Positions 15,116-17,354 of a DNA stretch of 17,354 nt are shown here, piece by piece. Position 1 is the stretch's first letter. Every line of letters starts with the position of its first letter. This stretch comes from JAAYEA01 sp012689325 (GTDB lineage Bacteria; Chloroflexota; Anaerolineae; JAAYEA01), in assembly GCA_036841525.1 (NCBI GenBank), contig DAITVZ010000083.1:1-17354 (forward strand). The letters run 5' to 3'. Below the pieces are notes generated by a model that saw only the letters and a list, made by a program, of their open reading frames with translations, was not told the DNA's origin and searched no databases. A program made the translations under genes and the position numbers.

Positions 15116-15132
15116 TAGGACACAGGTACCAA
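15110..15132 (-). promoter_or_regulatory. Shared upstream element (site 3), ncRNA promoter
   Basis: Minus-strand sequence is TTGGTACC, then TGTG, then TCCTATTGAGA. It is identical to site 2 apart from the four spacer bases, although the DNA around both is unrelated. Confidence 0.75.
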
Positions 15133-15143
15133 ATCCCCCTCGT

Positions 15144-16220
15144 CTATTGCGGCTCGATGGGCAGCGTCAGCTTGAGCCGGGCGCCGCGGCCCACGCTGCT
15201 CTCCAGCGCAAAGGCGCCGCCCAGCATCTCGACCCGCTCGCGCATGCTCATCAGCCCCAACGTCGCGCCGCGCTGCCCGGGGCTCGTCGCGGCGGCCACG
15301 TCAAAGCCGCCGCCATCGTCCTCCACCGTCGCGCTGATCTGCCGCTCCTGAAAGTCGAGCCCGATGCGGACGTGGCTGGCGTTGGCGTGGCGCTCCACGT
15401 TGTTCAGCGCCTCCTGGATCACGCGAAAGACGGTGGTCTCGTAATAGGGCGGGTAGCGCTGCTCCTGCCCCGTGGCCGCCAGCGCCGTGGCGACGCCGGT
15501 CTTTTTCTCAAAGCTCTCCACATAGCGCCGCAGCGTGGTCAGCAGCCCCAGGTCGTCCAGCATCATGGGCCGCAGCGCCACGATGAAATCCCGGGTCTTT
15601 TGAAAGGTGATGGTCACGGCGTTCTTGAGGTTGGAGAGCTCGGCGCGCGCCTGGGTCGGGTCGCTATCAAAGAGCCGCGCGCAGACCTCCGCCTGGAGGA
15701 TCAGGTTGGTGAGCGCCTGGGCGGGGCCGTCGTGCATCTGTCGGGCCAGCCGTTGCCGCTCCTCCTCCTGCGCCTCGATGATGCGGATGATGCTGCCCTT
15801 GGAGGAGGCCTCGCCGCTGGCCTTGGGCTGGGAATCGCCCGTCTCTTGCAGCACCTGCTGCGCCACCTCCAGCACCCGCCGCGCCTGCTGGCAATAGCGC
15901 GTCAGGTTCTCTTGCTTGCCCTGCAATTGCTCCACCTGGTTGCGCATCATGAACAGGCGCATCTGCACCTCTTGCGCCGTGGCGTAGGTGGCCTTGATCT
16001 CCTCCCGCGGGTAGCTCTCCAGGTTGGCCTCCATCTGCCGCAACTGCTGGTCCACCTGGGTGCTCCGCTGCGCGTGCTTGTCCACCTCGCGGGTGCTCTG
16101 GCGGATCAGCACGTCGATCTCTTTCAGCTCGCGCTGGGCGCGCTCGTACTCCTTGCGGCTCTCGTCCGCCAGCGCCTGCAGGCGCTCCTGGCTCGATCCC
16201 GTGGTCGGCGCTTCTGGCAT
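15144..16220 (-). CDS. Soluble DegS-like sensor histidine kinase (HisKA_3/NarL family)
   Basis: The protein has 358 residues. The start at 16220 follows the regulator's stop by 1 nt and has AAGGAG about 7 nt upstream. There is no membrane segment. Residues 10-150 are predicted coiled-coil, with YPREEIKATYATAQEVQMRL (70-89), which resembles the DegS sensor domain. The dimerisation/phosphotransfer box is ERQRLARQMHDGPAQALTNL with phospho-His H163. The ATPase part has N box VIQEALNNVERHA (267-279), G1 DDGGGFD (301-307) and G2 GLMSMRERV (322-330). All catalytic parts are intact. It should phosphorylate the regulator encoded directly upstream in response to a cytoplasmic signal. What it senses cannot be seen. 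Confidence 0.93.
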   Translation of the reverse strand: MPEAPTTGSSQERLQALADESRKEYERAQRELKEIDVLIRQSTREVDKHAQRSTQVDQQLRQMEANLESYPREEIKATYATAQEVQMRLFMMRNQVEQLQGKQENLTRYCQQARRVLEVAQQVLQETGDSQPKASGEASSKGSIIRIIEAQEEERQRLARQMHDGPAQALTNLILQAEVCARLFDSDPTQARAELSNLKNAVTITFQKTRDFIVALRPMMLDDLGLLTTLRRYVESFEKKTGVATALAATGQEQRYPPYYETTVFRVIQEALNNVERHANASHVRIGLDFQERQISATVEDDGGGFDVAAATSPGQRGATLGLMSMRERVEMLGGAFALESSVGRGARLKLTLPIEPQ

Positions 16221-16221
16221 C

Positions 16222-16923
16222 TTAGGCTCCTTCGGCTTTGGTGTCTTCCAGCCTCACCCACCCGTGGCGCAGCGCATAGACAGCCGCCTGGGTGCGGTCG
16301 TTCACCGCCAGCTTGCGCAGGATGGCGGTCATGTGGTTCTTGACGGTCTGGCGGCTGATGTCCAGCTCGTTGGCGATCTCTTTGTTGCTGTGGCCCTTGG
16401 TGATGTACTCCAGGATCTCCATCTCGCGGCTGGACAGCGGAACAAAGGGGGAATCCACGTCATAGGTATAGCTTTCGGGGTACTGCTCGAACTGGTCCAG
16501 CAGCCAGCGAGCCACCCGGGGCTCGTCCAGCACGTCGTCGTTGATCACATAGTTCCCCTGCTTGGCCTCGCGGATCGCCTCGATGAGCTTGGCGGGGGGG
16601 ACAAACTTTGGAAAGTAGGCGGAGGCGCCGGCGCGGATGGCGTGGAGCATCTGCTCCTCATAGTCATAGCCCGTGACCACGATCACCGCCACGTCGGGGA
16701 GCTCGCCCTTGATGCGGCGGGTGGCCTGCAGGCCGTTCAGCCCGGGCAGGTTGATGTCCATCAGGATCACCTCGGGCTTGAGCTGAGCGGCGAGCTCCAC
16801 CGCCTGCTGCCCGTCCACGGCCTCCGCCTCGATCTTGATGTCGGGCTCTAGCTCCAGGACGCGGCGCAAGCCCTGCCGAAACAAGGGATGGTCATCCACG
16901 ATCATCACACGAATCGCATCCAC
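16222..16923 (-). CDS. NarL/DegU-type LuxR-family response regulator
   Basis: I choose the GTG at 16923 (233 residues): GGGGAGGGG lies about 8 nt upstream and the receiver domain starts at once (IRVMIVDDHPLFRQGL). The frame is open to 17013, but the extra residues contain no domain. Receiver: acidic pair D10-D11, phosphoacceptor D56 (LMDINLPG), T84 and K106. The output is a LuxR-type helix-turn-helix at about 162-225: LSSREMEILEYITKGHSNKE, then IANELDISRQTVKNHMTAIL. It is co-transcribed with the kinase gene, with 1 nt between stop and next start. Its place at the head of the pilus locus makes the pilus operons its likeliest targets. Confidence 0.93.
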   Translation of the reverse strand: MDAIRVMIVDDHPLFRQGLRRVLELEPDIKIEAEAVDGQQAVELAAQLKPEVILMDINLPGLNGLQATRRIKGELPDVAVIVVTGYDYEEQMLHAIRAGASAYFPKFVPPAKLIEAIREAKQGNYVINDDVLDEPRVARWLLDQFEQYPESYTYDVDSPFVPLSSREMEILEYITKGHSNKEIANELDISRQTVKNHMTAILRKLAVNDRTQAAVYALRHGWVRLEDTKAEGA

Positions 16924-16938
16924 CGTACACCCCTCCCC

Positions 16939-16950
16939 GCCCGCGCGGGC
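16939..16950. repeat. Palindrome beside the ribosome-binding site of the regulator gene
   Basis: GCCCGCGCGGGC is a perfect 12-bp palindrome in the short leader of the regulator mRNA, abutting the GGGGAGGGG site (minus strand). A hairpin here could limit translation start. Confidence 0.5.
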
Positions 16951-16984
16951 GCCCCTCTCGCGGACCACTGTGCAAGCAAGCCCC

Positions 16985-17013
16985 ATTATACCATCAACCC
17001 GCCCGCCCCGCAA
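16985..17013 (-). promoter_or_regulatory. Promoter of the two-component operon
   Basis: On the minus strand, TTGCGG (17013-17008) and TATAAT (16990-16985) are spaced by 17 bp. Predicted start near 16978 gives a leader of about 55 nt. TCCTGTTG overlaps the -35 box, resembling the right half of the shared element, but the TGGKACC half is absent. Confidence 0.75.
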
Positions 17014-17026
17014 CAGGAAAATACTC

Positions 17027-17354
17027 CTATTCGGGGGCTGGGCAAGTCGGCAGTCGTGTTGGCGCGCCGAGCCCGCATGGCGACGAATGCGGCATGGAAT
17101 GCCGACGCCGTGCTACTCGGCAGCGCCCGATGGAATCGGGCTTGTGGGGCATCCGAGAGCCTGATTCTATCAGGCGCAGCCCCGGCATTCCATGCCGCCT
17201 TAGCTCGGCGAGTTCATCGCCGAGCGCGACTTGGCACAAGCCCTGACCCCTATTCGGGGCTGGGCAAGTCGGCAGTCGTGTTGGCGCGCCGCGCCCGCAC
17301 GGCGACGAATGCGGCATGGAATGCCGACGCCGTGCTACTCGGCAGCGCCCGATG
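17027..17354. repeat. Intergenic repeat region: 105-bp direct repeat and palindrome series, continues past window
   Basis: No gene is supported here. Copy 1 (about 17027-17132) recurs as copy 2 (about 17250-17354) with one indel and two substitutions seen, 222 bp later. Copy 2 is cut by the window edge. Five short perfect palindromes lie in one unit: CGGCAT-GGA-ATGCCG (17090-17104), GCCCGAT-GGA-ATCGGGC (17125-17141), GCCTGAT-TCT-ATCAGGC (17159-17175), CGGCAT-TCC-ATGCCG (17183-17197) and GCTCGGCGA-GTTCA-TCGCCGAGC (17203-17225). The first recurs in copy 2 at 17312-17326. Short frames across it repeat themselves and look non-coding. It resembles REP/BIME-type extragenic palindromes. Confidence 0.8.

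Noticed and set aside
14844..16343. 499-codon plus-strand ORF over the ncRNA region and opposite the kinase gene
   Set aside because: Overlaps the kinase gene, has no ribosome-binding site that I can see, and gives low-complexity sequence.
17027..17317. 96-residue minus-strand frame and CRISPR-like spacing at the right edge
   Set aside because: The frame repeats itself because the DNA repeats. The repeat unit is about 105 bp with a 222-bp period, far from CRISPR repeat-spacer size, and is rich in internal palindromes.

Overview
The window is a GC-rich bacterial segment that most resembles Chloroflexota (Anaerolineae/Caldilineae-like). The grounds are indirect. Two large secreted proteins end in a short 'HLP + hydrophobic + basic' tail, a pattern I associate with secreted proteins of that phylum. 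The Tad locus includes a receiver-ParA fusion (CpaE), and no outer-membrane secretin gene is visible. The assignment is an inference, not a proof.

Left part, plus strand (1-5588): the 3' part of a very large secreted protein with a gingipain-type (C25) cysteine peptidase domain that is interrupted by an FG-GAP/VCBS-like beta-propeller. It is followed by a secreted TolB/PD40-type beta-propeller protein.

Middle (5613-6155), minus strand: a short integrase-like fragment holding only part of a core-binding domain, a tRNA-Gln(CUG) gene, and the tRNA's near-consensus promoter. The -10 box of that promoter contains the stop codon of the upstream comF gene.

Right part (6129-16923), all minus strand: a Tad/Flp pilus locus. 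In transcription order it contains a two-component pair (NarL/DegU-type regulator, then a soluble DegS-like kinase), a probable structured non-coding RNA of about 280 nt, tadE-like 1, tadE-like 2 and tadG-like. After an intrinsic terminator come cpaB, cpaE/tadZ, cpaF/tadA, tadB, tadC and comF. The order and short spacings suggest two pilus operons, pseudopilins and assembly machinery. CpaF would power assembly, TadB/TadC form the membrane platform, CpaE position the machine, CpaB act outside the membrane, and TadE/TadG act as minor pilin-like parts. No major Flp pilin, prepilin peptidase or secretin gene is in the window.

The most notable observation is that three promoters in this locus (ncRNA, tadE operon, cpaB operon) share an upstream element, TGGKACC-N4-TCCTATTG. 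It overlaps the -35 box, sits exactly 17 bp from a TATAAT-like -10, and may be one regulatory circuit. The promoter of the two-component pair carries only the -35-proximal half of it. The right edge (17027-17354) is non-coding and holds a 105-bp direct repeat plus a series of short perfect palindromes.
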